This document shows, one piece after another, positions 33,065-45,791 of a DNA stretch of 64,000 nt. The stretch is from positions 8,370,001-8,434,000 of the forward strand of contig CP075494.1 of the NCBI GenBank assembly GCA_021613535.1, written 5' to 3'. The stretch is from Adineta vaga (taxonomy: Eukaryota > Rotifera). A program made the position numbers and the translations under genes. Each line of letters begins with the position of its first letter. Position 1 is the first letter of the stretch. Below the pieces are notes generated by a model that saw nothing but the letters and a program-made list of their open reading frames with translations, was not told where the DNA came from and did not search any database.

Positions 33065-36000
33065 TTAATCTGAGTAAGAACTACTCTTTTCTTGTTGTTC
33101 TCGTACTTGTTGCTGTAATAAATACAATTCAGGTGCATACTGTTTGACTTGTTCGAGTATAACACTAGATTCTTCTCCAGTTTCAACAATAAAATCATAT
33201 GGACGATCAGCAGTAGAAGCAGGTCGAAAGATAGCTCGTTCAATGATTCGAGTATTTTGATTTATATTTCCGTCTGATTTCGTTTCTGTTAGTCTACCAT
33301 TTAATGAAGCTGATGATCTATTAGATAGCCTCGATAATTTTCCATTCAATTCTTTAGATATCGATGTTGCTGGAGTTGTAATTGGCATAAATATAAGTTG
33401 CGGAACGTTTTTTGCCGGCGTAGGTGTTACGATTTGAGTTGATTCAGATGTCGCTTCAAGAACATTATCAATTTCAATTAGAAATTGAGTATAAACACCT
33501 AATGGTAGCGTTAAACCACGATATCGACTACGTAACTCATCATTTAATTGCGCATGAACACGGCTAGGCTTTTTTTGACATATTCGATAAAATCGTAATA
33601 AACCTCGACCAGTCATTGAGTCACATAATGGCATCATTAGAACCAAATTATAATCAAATAGAAAATCTAAGATATCTTTCTTCTTCCAATTATTGATTAG
33701 TGTTGAACGATAAGTTGCATCTCTCGTATCACGTTTAGTATATTCTTGAGGAAGATATTTTTGATAGTTTGCATTGATAAGCAATGGCGTTTGGGACAAA
33801 GGTGTCATGGTTAAGAACGATTTCTCGAACTAGACCGCCAGGAAAGTTGCTGTTCTTTATCAACAAGAACAGGTTTATCAGTTGAAGTTAGTGTTCGAGA
33901 ACTTGTGCGTACAATTTTTGGTTCATCTGATTTATCAATGACATCAGCAGCAAAACGAAGGACATTTTGTTCCAAAATCTTTGGTTCTGTTGATGATTTT
34001 GATGATAGCTTTCTCTTATCAATTGACTTCTTTTTACAGTATTGACTGATTTTTTTAATCACTATTTCATTACTTCGTGTCAAATCATTGACGTCAAACT
34101 GAATCAACGCACTTTTGTCAATCATCGACATCAACCAACTATTCATCTCATATCCTCGTTCAACAATCAATGGAACAATGATTCGTTTAGAATTAGATGC
34201 ATATACACTTTCACATACACATTGATTATCTCGTTCATACCATTTCGATAAACAAACTATCACCACTGTCGATTTGTTCATTGCTTCGCCTATATTTTCC
34301 ATATCTACAACAAAAACAGTAACAACAACAACATATTTCTATTCCATTCTTTCATCTACTCACTTTGTCGTTGAAGAATGTCACGATCAATCCAAACTGT
34401 GTAACCTTCATTTGTCAATGCTTCTTTCACTTTACTAACAATATCTTTATCTTTCACTGAATATGATATCACTACATCATATTTGCGCTTTTCAGTCATC
34501 GTTCTCGAAGTGTTCACACGAAATTGAGATTCTACAAAGCATAAATGATGAATCGTATGCAGAGAATACATGATGTGATCTGACTTACCTTTGAAAAGAG
34601 TCCAGAGAAGACCATTTGCCATTTTATAGATGGTATCAACTACTGCTTCATTCCATGAGATGAGATCATCTTCCGAAAGATGACTTGATTGATAAGAACG
34701 ATCACCATTGGTATGATTGTTCTTGTCTGATAGTGATGAGGTGATACTTGGTTTGGGTATGCTTTGCAGTGAGTGAATAAATTGTGAGTTGTCACGAAGT
34801 TGTTGAGATAGCTGTTGATCAAATGATAATGTCCAGAGAGATTCTAAGATGAATTGTTTGGCCAGTCCAGTTAGTTTGTGTGAAGATTCGATGAGAAAAG
34901 GTAATGCATTTTGTTTGATGATTTCATGTTTGACGTGTTCATGTCGAACGAGACCTATTGATTATATGTTAGAAGAAGAGGAAATGGTAATGACAATGAG
35001 AGATGTATGTTAAATTACCTGTTAATGTTTCTGTAAGTTGTAGAATATTTCGATTGATATATTCTGAATTGTTTTCCGACTGATCATTTGCTTCATCAGT
35101 AGATCGAACTGCTTTGTAGAGCGCAGAAAGTATAGTAAAGAGTAATGGTGTCAAATAGTCGTCTAAATGTTTAATATCATTTTCATCAATTGAATAAGCA
35201 AGTATTGTATATGTATTTGTAATAATAGTTTCACAAGGCGTCGATAATAATCGTCGAAAGGTCATCGTCGGTTTACACTGTTTAATATAATCAAGGGCAT
35301 CCGGTTCTCGCACTAAGACATTAATAACCTGTAATGCCGCATCAACTAATAATGATTCAGAATTATCCGGTATTTCACGTATTTGATTTATTAATGTTGA
35401 TTCATTAACAAGACGTAAAAGATGATTGATAAGTGTTTGAAGTAATTCATTACTTAAAAATGTTAGAAAATAACCTTCAGCAAAGACGAGTATCGTAAGC
35501 AAATGATATATAGCAAGTTTTACTGGTCGACGCCATTTCTTGATTGTTCGGATATGTGTATCAAGTATGGACACATAACGTGGTAACATGACTTCCAGAA
35601 CTTGTTCAATCGTCTTTTCTATACGTGGACCTAAAAGACATCAGGATAGATTAGAAAAAGTGCGTAATTATATCTACCATTGTAAGATGTAAGAAAATGA
35701 GGACATCGAGTCAATAATAGTTTTTGATATGAATGAAATACTGATGAATTTGGTTTTAAATCTTTGAAAGTGTATACATAATTGGCTGATGTCAAACATT
35801 TAATAGTCGGATGAAGTAAACGAGAAAATAAACTATTATGTTGATTAGCAGGCAAACGTTCTTGTAGATCAATAAACATGTCCAATAAACGTGCAATTTG
35901 TTTAATGAAAAGATGACTTTGATCAGCTTTTGATATTCTCTCTATCTGATACAAACAATTGCCGAGTGCATCAAGAAATGCTTGATCAGTTATCCAATGT

Positions 36001-36404
36001 AAAAGTTTGGAAACATCATTAGTTTCTGTTACTAAATATTCAAATAATAGAATAGAATTTCGTAGAACATAAGTTGCCAATTGATTTAGTTGATAATTTG
36101 TATGTAGTGCTTGGAGTAAACTTTGGATGGAATTACGAACAAGAATAAAAAAGTAATTAGAAGTCACAGAAAGCAATGATGGTGGTGAAGTAGCATTCAA
36201 TGCAAGAATAATTTCATTTAAAGAAGTGAAATATGTTTCAGAATGCGATGTAGTAGCATTTAATTCACGAACAAAATCATCTAATATAGATGATAATTCT
36301 AGAGAATCAATGTGTATTGTTTTACGTCGTATGGTTGAACAATGAGCAGCAATAAGCAGTGAAACAGGTGCAGGTTGATAATCAAAGTCCGACTGATTTG
36401 TCAT
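33065..36404 (-). CDS. ARM-TIR-SAM protein, copy 1
   Basis: Six exons in phase: 36404-35678, 35630-35019, 34954-34589, 34531-34364, 34304-33913 and 33829-33065; 1009 residues. About residues 1-560 are alpha-helical ARM/HEAT-like repeats. A TIR domain follows (about 582-700): YDVVISYSVKDKD, EGYTVWIDRDI, STVVIVCLSKWYERDNQC, then CESVYA whose Glu sits where TIR NADases have their catalytic Glu, and RIIVPLIVERGYEM. After a polar linker comes a SAM-like domain (WKKKDILDFLFDYNLVLMM, GRGLLRFYRIC). The modules are those of SARM1, but the order differs (ARM-SAM-SAM-TIR there). NAD cleavage or scaffold function is inferred. The last intron (33912-33830) rests on phase match and is the least certain junction. 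Confidence 0.75.
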
Positions 36405-38070
36405 TATTTCCTTTGTTCAAATCGAAGGATAAGACAAATGAGAGGAGAAAAAAACGTGTATTTATGCGCTAAGTTAAGCAATCAAATAAACTTATTTTTA
36501 TATTCATTAGAGTGATTAATCTGATAGCCTCGAAGCAAGATAACCTTGATTTATAGAAGAAGCCGTGTAAAACAGAATCTAATGAATGTATCAAGCGTAA
36601 CGATATATGTATGTTCAGAATATTTTATGCATATCTCTTTGTCTCATCATAAGAACATACTAATAACATATGTCAATCATTTATCTTTACGTAGACTATG
36701 TCTGTAGTTTGTGTCTGATGGCAAGGATACTCAAAACATAGTTTGTAATGACAAAATCTACCAAGTCTACTAATATCTATGACGTATACAGAGAGTGTAT
36801 TAATGAAATAAATATAAGAAAATGTTGTTCATTGTTCATCTTTAACATTTAATGGCATGTAACAGATGTAGAAGAGAAATAAATACAATCTTGTTTCTTT
36901 TCTCGCTTTCCTTGTACTCTTATTTACAATTATTGTAGTGATTTTTTCTAGATAAATCTGTCTAGATAAAGAAGATTAATTTTTATAGTCTATGAAAACA
37001 TACTTTATTGATTTCTTTTCTTTTACTATAATCTACTGAAGTTCTATCGCATTCAAATTCATGTACTATGATTGATATCGAGCATTAACATTAAAAACAA
37101 GTCTCATTGTATCTTTTCTTTTCTCTCAATATTCATCTCTACTCATATTCTCACCAACAAGACAAAATTCATCTGTACTGATAGATTCTAATATACGTTA
37201 ATAATCATATAATATAAGCATCAACAATACTATTCTCTTTCTTTTGCAACAAAACCATACACGAAAATGTCAGTTCTATCAGACGACATCCGATGTCATA
37301 AATTACACAGTCCAATGACAATACTCCTCTCTCTCTCTCTCCCCCTCACTTTCATAAGTTATCAACGACAACGAAAATACTTTGCAGAAAAAAGTGAGAC
37401 GGTAGTAATTTCCTGTGCGAGATAATGTTTAACTTGAAAAAGTAATAATTATGGAAAAATAATTATGATGAAAAACGACAGGACACGATACATCTCGGTG
37501 TAACATAGCAGAAATAGATGCTTGAAAAACAAGTAAGCATTTGAAGTAACTAATTATATTTGTTAATCAACAGAGTTTTTCTCTTGTTCGACATAAAGAA
37601 AAAATTAACTCATTCATGTAATTGAATGAGAACAAAGCAATATTATTTCTAGTCTTTTTGCATTCAAAATGCTACACAACAAGAGACTCATGAACAGTAA
37701 GTTTGATGATTTCACTCGTTGATTTTCGTCTTTATAAGAAAATAACTGAGAATAGAAACGTGCGACTACAAGAATGTTTTCTCTGATGCTTATATTCTCT
37801 TAATAGATCACTTTAGTACTAATGACGAGTTCGTTTTCATCACTATAAACATTATAAGTAACATCAAGAAAACTGCCTTCATATTTTTATTCATGTGATT
37901 AGAAAAGAACACTTCTAGCAGAAAGTAACCTATTGACTATTGTCCTGAATAAATTGTCAAAAACAAATCATGCAATAGTATTATCATCAATAAATATTGA
38001 ATGATATATTTTATTTATATAAGAAAAACTTAATAAAACACTTAAGAAAAACTAACGAGTATGTTTGTTT
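36405..38070. other. Intergenic region upstream of ARM-TIR-SAM copy 1
   Basis: Carries the 380-bp block (37246-37626) that recurs upstream of copy 2. Otherwise AT-rich with no gene seen. Confidence 0.6.
37246..37626. repeat. Duplicated noncoding block, unit 1
   Basis: About 98-99% identical to 42831-43210 by eye: roughly five differences, including one C in the (CT)nC run, ATCAACGACA/ATCGACGACA and GACGGTAG/GACGATAG. Both units lie upstream of an ARM-TIR-SAM gene in the same orientation. There is no coding frame. It contains a (CT)n run, a repeated AATAATTATG and a small hairpin around ATGCTT/AAGCAT. Confidence 0.88.
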
Positions 38071-41000
38071 CTAAAAGACACCATTTCTTTCGCGATATTC
38101 GCGTGCTTGATCCTGTAATGCATATAATTGATTTTCATAACGTGCAAGTTGTTCAAATACTAAATTCGTTTGATCATCAGTTTCGACACTAAAATCGTAG
38201 GGACGGTCGGCAGCTGAAGCTGGTCGAAAGACAGCACGTCGTACAACTCGTTCACCATAAGAGACTGGTTCTTCTGGTAAAGTTTCGAATGATCTAGGAG
38301 TATTCAATAATGTGGATGGCGCCATTGGAGGTTCTAATATTGATTGAGCAGTACTAAGAGGCATATGCATAAGGTGTTGATTATCATTATTGACAGAAAA
38401 GGGTAATTGTTGAGAATAATTCGGTTCGGTATTCATTAAATTATCCATTTCGATTAAAAACTGACTGTATATACCCATTGGTAAAGTCAAACCACGATAT
38501 CGACTACGTAGTTCTTCGTTTAGTTGTCCAAACAAACGAGAAGGTTTTGACTGACACATTTGAAAGAATCCCAATAAACCTCGACCAGTCATTGAATCAC
38601 ATAATGGCATCATTAGAACCAAATTATGATCATACAGAAAATCTATGATATCTTTTTTCTTCCAAACATTGATTGGTATTGAACGATAAGTTGCATCACT
38701 CGTATCACGTTTAGTATATTCTTGAGGAAAATATTTCTGATAATTTTCATTTAGTGGTAAAGGCGTTGTAGATACAGGAGTCGTGCGAGGTATTGGGGTT
38801 ATGACAGACACCGGAGTCATGATAGATACAGGCGTTCCACTAGATACAGGAGTTATACCTGACGGTGTTGGTATAGAATTAGGTCGTGAGCCATTTTGTT
38901 GTTGCTGTTTATCGCTGCTAATAGACACACGTCCAGATGCTGTTGGTGTTGGCGTCGCAATAATGCGTGCAAATGTATGGTCTCTGTCGCCATTTAAAAT
39001 ACTATTCGGTGTCGGTGTCATTATTTTAATTTTTGAAGATTTGTTTCTACAATGTTGACTGATTTCTTTCATCAGTATTTCATTACTTCGTTTCAAATCA
39101 TTGACGTCAAACTGAATCAATGCACTTTTGTCAATCATCGACATCAACCAACTATTCATCTCATATCCTCGTTCAACAATCAATGGAATAATGATTCGTT
39201 TAGAATTAGATGCATATACACTTTCACATACACATTGATTATCTCGTTCATACCATTTCGATAAACAAACTATCACCACTGTTGATTTGTTCATTGCTTC
39301 GCCTATATTTTTCATATCTACAACAAAAACAGCAACAACAACATATTTCTATTCCATTCTCTCATCTACTCACTTTGTCGTTGAAGAATGTCACGATCAA
39401 TCCAAACTGTGTAACCTTCATTTGTCAATGTTTCTTTCACTTTACTAACAATATCTTTATCTTTCACTGAATATGATATCAGTAATCATATTCGTGCTTT
39501 TCATCTATTGTTTTCGGTGTGTTCACACGAAATTGAGATTCTACAAAGCATAAATGATGAATCGTATGCAGAGAATACATGTGTGATTGACTTACCTTTG
39601 AAAAGAGTCCAGAGAAGACCATTTGCCATTTTATAGATGAGATCATCTTCCGAAAGATCACTTGATTTGGGTATGCTTTGTAGTGAGTGAATAAATTGTG
39701 AGTTGTCACGAAGTTGTTGAGATAGCTGTTGATCAAATGCTAATGTCCAGAGAGTTTCTAAGATGAATTGTTTGGCTAGACCAGTTAGTTTGTGTGAAGA
39801 TTCGATGAGAAAAGGTAATGCATTTTGTTTGATGATTTCATGTTTGACGTGTTCATGTCGAACGAGACCTATTGATTATATGTTAGAAGAAGAGGAAATG
39901 GTAATGACAATGAGAGATGTATGTGAAATTACCTGTTAATGTTTCTGTAAGTTGTAGAATATTTCGATTGATATATTCTGAATTGTTTTCCGACTCATCA
40001 TTTGCTTCATCAGTAGATTGAACTGCTTTATACATCAAATTGAGTACAGTGCAAGTGAGCCGAGGAAAATAACTCTGTGGTTGTCGAAGATCATTTGTGT
40101 CTATCACATAAGCAAGCAGAACATAAGCTTTAAAAACAATATTTTGTTTTGGTATGAAAATAAGTCTTTCAAAAATTCTCGTTGGTTGAGACTTTTTGAT
40201 GATATCTCGTGCTTTTTCTTCGCTGATTAATACTTCACATAGATCGAGCGTTGCATAAATTAGTAAAGAGTCAAAGTCAGTGGTTCTTTCTGTGATATTT
40301 TTAATTAATGTGGGTTCCACAAGTATTCTTAAAAGATGGTTAATTAGAGTTTGCAATAATTCATCCTTTAAATAGGATGTAAAATAGTTTTCAGCATACA
40401 CAAGAATTGTAAAAAGATGATATATAGCACGTTTTGTTGAACGATGCCAACCTGTGATTGTTTTCATGTGTATATTAAGTATGGACACATAACGTGGTAA
40501 CATTACTTGAAGAACTTGTTCAACAGTTTTGGCCATATGTGGACCATTGTATGTTGCAAGAAATCGAGGACATTTTGTAAGAAATAATTTTTCAATTGGG
40601 TTTGTGCTTTCCGAAGATGGTTTTAATTGACTAAAAATTTGAACATACGTTGATGATGTAAGACATCTGATTACTGATTCAAGTAAACGAGCAAATAGAC
40701 TATTATGTTCATCAGGAGGTAAACGTGCTTGAATATCATTAAATATATCTAATAAACGTGTTATTTGTTTGATGAAACGACGACTATCATTGATCTTTGC
40801 TATTCTTTCTATGTGATTTAAACAATTTGCTATTGTATCAATAAATGCTAAATTAGTTATCCAATGTAGAAGTTTAGAAACATCCTTTGTATTTTCAACT
40901 AAAAATTCAAGTAATAGAACACAGTTTCGTAGAACATACGTTGCTAATTGATTCAATTGATATTTTATTAAAAGTTGTTGAAGAAGAACTTGTATTGTAT

Positions 41001-41268
41001 TACGTATGAGAACAAAAAAGTAGTGTGAACCAAGTGATATTAATGCAGGTGGTAAAGTGAATCTTAATGTAAGAAGTACTGCATTTAGAGAATTAAGATA
41101 GGATGGAGAAGCTAAAACATTCGATTTCAATTCACGAACAATATCATCGAGTATTTTTGAAAGATTTTGTGCATCAAGAGAGTTCGCTTTATTTCGTATC
41201 GTTGAACAATGAGCAGTAATAATCTGAAAAGATGTTGGCTGCCGGTTCAAAACTGTTGGCTTTCTCAT
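38071..41268 (-). CDS. ARM-TIR-SAM protein, copy 2 (frameshift in TIR exon)
   Basis: Four exons: 41268-39933, 39868-39596, 39540-39374 and 39317-38071. The ARM region (about residues 1-540) and the TIR second half plus SAM (414-codon open frame) are intact. Exon 3 is 167 bp where copy 1 has 168; one base is missing around 39483-39490, so after EYDY a TGA follows instead of the DVVISYS strand. Copy 2 lacks two introns present in copy 1 (the NG|PR intron in ARM and the TIR-SAM linker intron) and is 93 bp shorter in exon 2. Its linker gains TP/SG-rich repeats (ITPVSSGTPVSIMTPVSVIT). It is either a young pseudogene, split into ARM-only and TIR-less products, or an assembly error. Confidence 0.75.
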
Positions 41269-44200
41269 ATTGTTTTGTAATATTGTCAATAGATAAGAAA
41301 GGAAGATCCGCTACTTTATATAATGACTTGTATTTATATTTTTCTAAAATGAATGGTGACGTCGCCTTGAAATACAATAACCTTGAGCTGTTGAGAAAAA
41401 AAGTAAATCTATTGGTTTCATCAAGCGTAACATGATTGATTCAATTTATTATAATTTATGTATAAATAAATAAATCGTTTTTATATCAGATAATAATTTA
41501 TGATTGTGTGGCATTAATTAACTTTTGACTTTCTGTCGACTTATACAATATTTCGGAAGCACAAGTTTCTGTTTGTATGTAATATTAATTACGAAAACAT
41601 AAACATTGAATTTGGGGTATGGCGTGTGTTTTTCTCTTGTTTTGTATTGTATACATAAATAAAAAAATATTATGACAATGAATGACATGTTTATGTTTCT
41701 TTCTCTCGACTTGTTCATTTTTTCGTTTCTTGACGTTGAAATATTTGTACTTCTCGTATGATATACCCTATGTAGTGCATAGGATGAAGAGAAAAAGACA
41801 GAAACCGTTCTTGATTTTGATATGATATAATAGAAGTGTCGTCAATCTATTGCATTTCTATACATTTCATATGCTGACAATGCATTAAGCGTTTGTATGA
41901 TCAGATAAAAGAGAATAACAAAAAGATTATAATAGCCAGATATAAATAAATTACTCATATTAAGCATATGAGTAAATGCTTATTAAATGTATGGTTTAAA
42001 GTATTGAAGATCGTATATTGCTAGAATACAATGTGACAAATTCTTGTCTTCTATTAATTTTAAGGATGATCAAGAGCAATTATAATTTTGGTTGAAAAAT
42101 TCATATATCTTGGAATGCTTTAGTTAGTTCTATCTCTATTAAAATTCTTTCTCAAGGACATATGAAGTCCTTCAAATAGACAATAACCTTCATTGTATTG
42201 TTTTCATATCATCATCTCAATCTCACACGTATTTTCATTATAATAAATAACACTATAGACGTACCATTGTTTACTTCTATATCATTTATAGAGTTCATTT
42301 TATTTACAGATTTATTATTGTGTGATATTATAGACAATAGATGTCTTCTAGTATTAATCAGCTGAATTCTCATTACATTTCATCTTTTTTTCCTTCCTTT
42401 TCTTTTCTTTTGTATTCATTCTTATTGTTATTCTATCATACGAACCAAAATTCGATCATGCAGTCAATTTTTGTGACATCAAATGTCACTTCTTATCGTT
42501 CATCATTTTTCCAACTATGTCATCAGTCATTTTGTCAAGCTCATTTTAGACATAGATAAGAACTGAATCTATTTGAGGAATACATTTCGTGAGTACCTAT
42601 TCACTATCTCTATCTAGCATGATCTCAGAAGTACTGAAATAAAACTATGGTATCGGTGTGAACTTTCTCAGTTGTCTCTTGTTGTTGTTTCTCTCTTCTT
42701 TTTCTTTTATCATATAATATATTTTAATAATCATGTCTAACAACAAAAGTACTTTTTTTTCTACCCATAGTAATCATATCATATAAGCATCAACATTACT
42801 TCTCTTAGTTATATTTAAATTTATTTTCTTTGTAACAAAACCATACACGAAAATGTCAGTTCTATCAGACGACATCCGATGTCATAAATTACACAGTCCA
42901 ATGACAATACTCCTCTCTCTCTCTCTCCCCTCACTTTCATAAGTTATCGACGACAACGAAAATACTTTGCAGAAAAAAGTGAGACGATAGTAATTTCCTG
43001 TGCGAGATAATGTTTAACTTGAAAAAGTAATAATTATGGAAAAATAATTATGATGAAAAACGACAGGACACGATACATCTCGGTGTAACATAGCAGAAAT
43101 AGATGCTTGAAAAAAAAGTAAGCATTTGAAGTAACTAATTATATTTGTTAATCAACAGAGTTTTTCTCTTGTTCGACATAAAGAAAAAATTAACTCATTC
43201 ATATAATTATCAAAATCAAAAATACATACACATAAAATATGGTTTCAGTGTAGTCTGTTTATATTACCAGGGAAATGAAAAGATAATGAATGTCAGATTG
43301 AATAGTTCTATATCTGGTGTTCTTTTGAAAAAGTAAAGCAGTGAATAGGATACTAATAAACAGGATGATTATGACATATAGGGAATAGAAGAAACGTCAG
43401 GAAACGATGCTTTATCCATTGAATATTCTCGCCTACGAAAGATAGAATTACGTCGTTCGAAAACATTCTTTATAGATATAATTCAGTTTAACTACTAAAA
43501 ACATGCCTACCTAAAGTGTGTACTTGAATATTTTGATTAGTTATTATCTGTTCAATGACAATCATTATGTATCTTTTCCGCGTAATGTTAACTAATTTAA
43601 GAATGATATTTATTTTCTCAATATATGTTTCAGTTCATTTTCTAAGTATTATATTTAATGCATAAAAGCAGTCGTTTCAAGTACTATCATTAAATTTTAA
43701 AAAGAGCAGAGAGAGAATGAAATATATTGTACACCAGTATCCAGATACATCTATGTCATTTTCAGTAAGTTTTCTATGATAAAATCCACTATTCTGTATG
43801 AGTTTTAGTAAACAATCAATTGTTTTTCATGATAACTAATCAGAATTATACTTTCTTAGTCATTTGACATCACATGATATTAGTTTAACGCTTTCTACAC
43901 TCTGAGTTTCACTTTGAAGAGGATTTAAAGAACTTAATAAGATGGCTTGAATACAGCACATTTTCTCTGGGAAAAACGATTCGCGTTGTCTAAGAAATTG
44001 TTTATATACTTCTATAGAACGAGTCGTAATTCAAGTAATGATTTAATAGCTGTTCCTTATTTCTTATTATAGAATCATTTTTTGACATTATTATACTTAG
44101 TTTAAAATTTCTTAATATAGTGTTGCATTGCCTGAGGGAAAATATATCGAATAGTTTCATAGAAGATCTTCAAAGATCACAATTTCTTCAGAAGATAAAG

Positions 44201-45791
44201 AGCGTATCTAAGTATAGATAGTTCTCGTCACGTTAATTTTGAACACGTGTTGTTCTAATTAAAATAGTTCTTTTGTTTTTGTAAGATATTATGTTTCATA
44301 GTATTCATTGCTAATACTTCTGTTAACGCTGAAAGCTTTTCCTTTCAAGGGATGAAAAATTAAAAGGTTTTCAATCAGGATAAGTACTGACTTAAAATAA
44401 ATAGAGAGAAAATAGTTCCTGTGAGCGTCTTCATAGAAAAGAAGAAACAAAAACTTGAGATAAATAACATGTGAAACTGAATGACTGAAATATTCTTAGA
44501 AGGTAAGAAACATAAATTTCTGAACCATGACATTCTTAACAAAAGATATTTATTACAAATACTTTATTTAAATCAATGTCATCGGTGAAATAAATAGTAC
44601 TTACGTATGACTAACTAATTTATTGAGTTGCAATATTATCTAGAGAAACATTTCTTTTCTAAGTCATTCATTTTACTATCGATTTAAGATGATTGTAACA
44701 AGTACAGAGTTGACATCAACTCGATAATATAAATCAGCATCATTTTTGTTTATCATCGAGAATACATCTGATATTTATGAAAAATTTCTTATTATTTCGT
44801 TCTTTAATTTGCATCAGGTTATGTTGTGCTGCTAAATAAAGATAAGGAGAGCAAGTTCTTCTAGAACCGGAATAGTCTTGTTGACTTCTTTCGATTAGTA
44901 ATATTAGACTTGTCATCGCATGACAATGAGAAAGGAAATAGAATTTCAATAGAAACGACAATTTTATTAATCTTTTCAACTTCAAGAAGACTCGTATATC
45001 ACATGTTAAGTAACTACTCGACTTGTCTGTCAAATTAACTTGCAAATGTCATATGTTTTCCTACAAGTCGAAACTAATAATTGTTTATTATGTTGTGCTG
45101 TTCTTTTTTTTACAAAAATAACTAATAAATAATAATTGTTTCGATTAAATGTGACTAGCATATATATTTTAATTAATATTCTATGAAAAGCAAGATGATT
45201 ATGTTTCTATTTTCGTATAGAGTATTCATTTTTTTTCTTCTATATTTATTGATTTTTCTTTACTTATATAATAGTGTTCTTTTTTTTTCATCATCAACTT
45301 TAGTCATTATTAATAATCCTTCTTATCCGACATAGAAAAAAAATGTGAAAATCATTATTTATGATTAAGAGAGAAGTACAAGACTGACAAATTACCTACT
45401 TGAGAGCATACAATCAACCAGAAATAACTTCATCAATTTGATTCTTATTATTAAGAATTTTCTTTTCTTCAATATTAAATAACACATGTTCATCAGTTGT
45501 CATCATTTTTCATTTTATGATTGAATAATGAATAGTTAGATCGACGAATGTCTATTAAAAGATCTCAAAGATCAAGTTTCTTCGTTTGTTTATTTTTCTC
45601 TACATAGAATAACATAGTAGATAGTAACCAATGTCACGCATTCATTAAACAAGAAAAGGAAAAAGTTTCTTCTGATTGATTAGGTAAATAGATGTTAGCA
45701 GAAAGAACTAACTACTCGTCTTCTTCTTGTTTGATATATAACACGCATTATTCACCTGTTTTCTCTTACTAGAATCAAATCATAACTAACC
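41269..45791. other. Long AT-rich intergenic region
   Basis: About 4.5 kb with no supportable gene. The only organised part is the duplicated block at 42831-43210. The open frames here are short, low-complexity and unlike any family I know. Confidence 0.55.
42831..43210. repeat. Duplicated noncoding block, unit 2
   Basis: Counterpart of 37246-37626, lying about 1.6 kb upstream of ARM-TIR-SAM copy 2. A weaker match (ATAAGCATCAACA) extends about 50 bp further to the left. A promoter, enhancer or RNA gene are all possible; nothing in the sequence decides. Confidence 0.88.

Noticed and set aside
37246-37626. C/D-box snoRNA in the duplicated block (ATGATGA present)
   Set aside because: No matching CTGA D box at a sensible distance and no terminal stem. 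Too weak to call.
38783-39058. 91-codon plus-strand frame opposite ARM-TIR-SAM copy 2
   Set aside because: Its GVMTDTGV-type repeat is the complement of the TP/SG linker repeats of the real gene.
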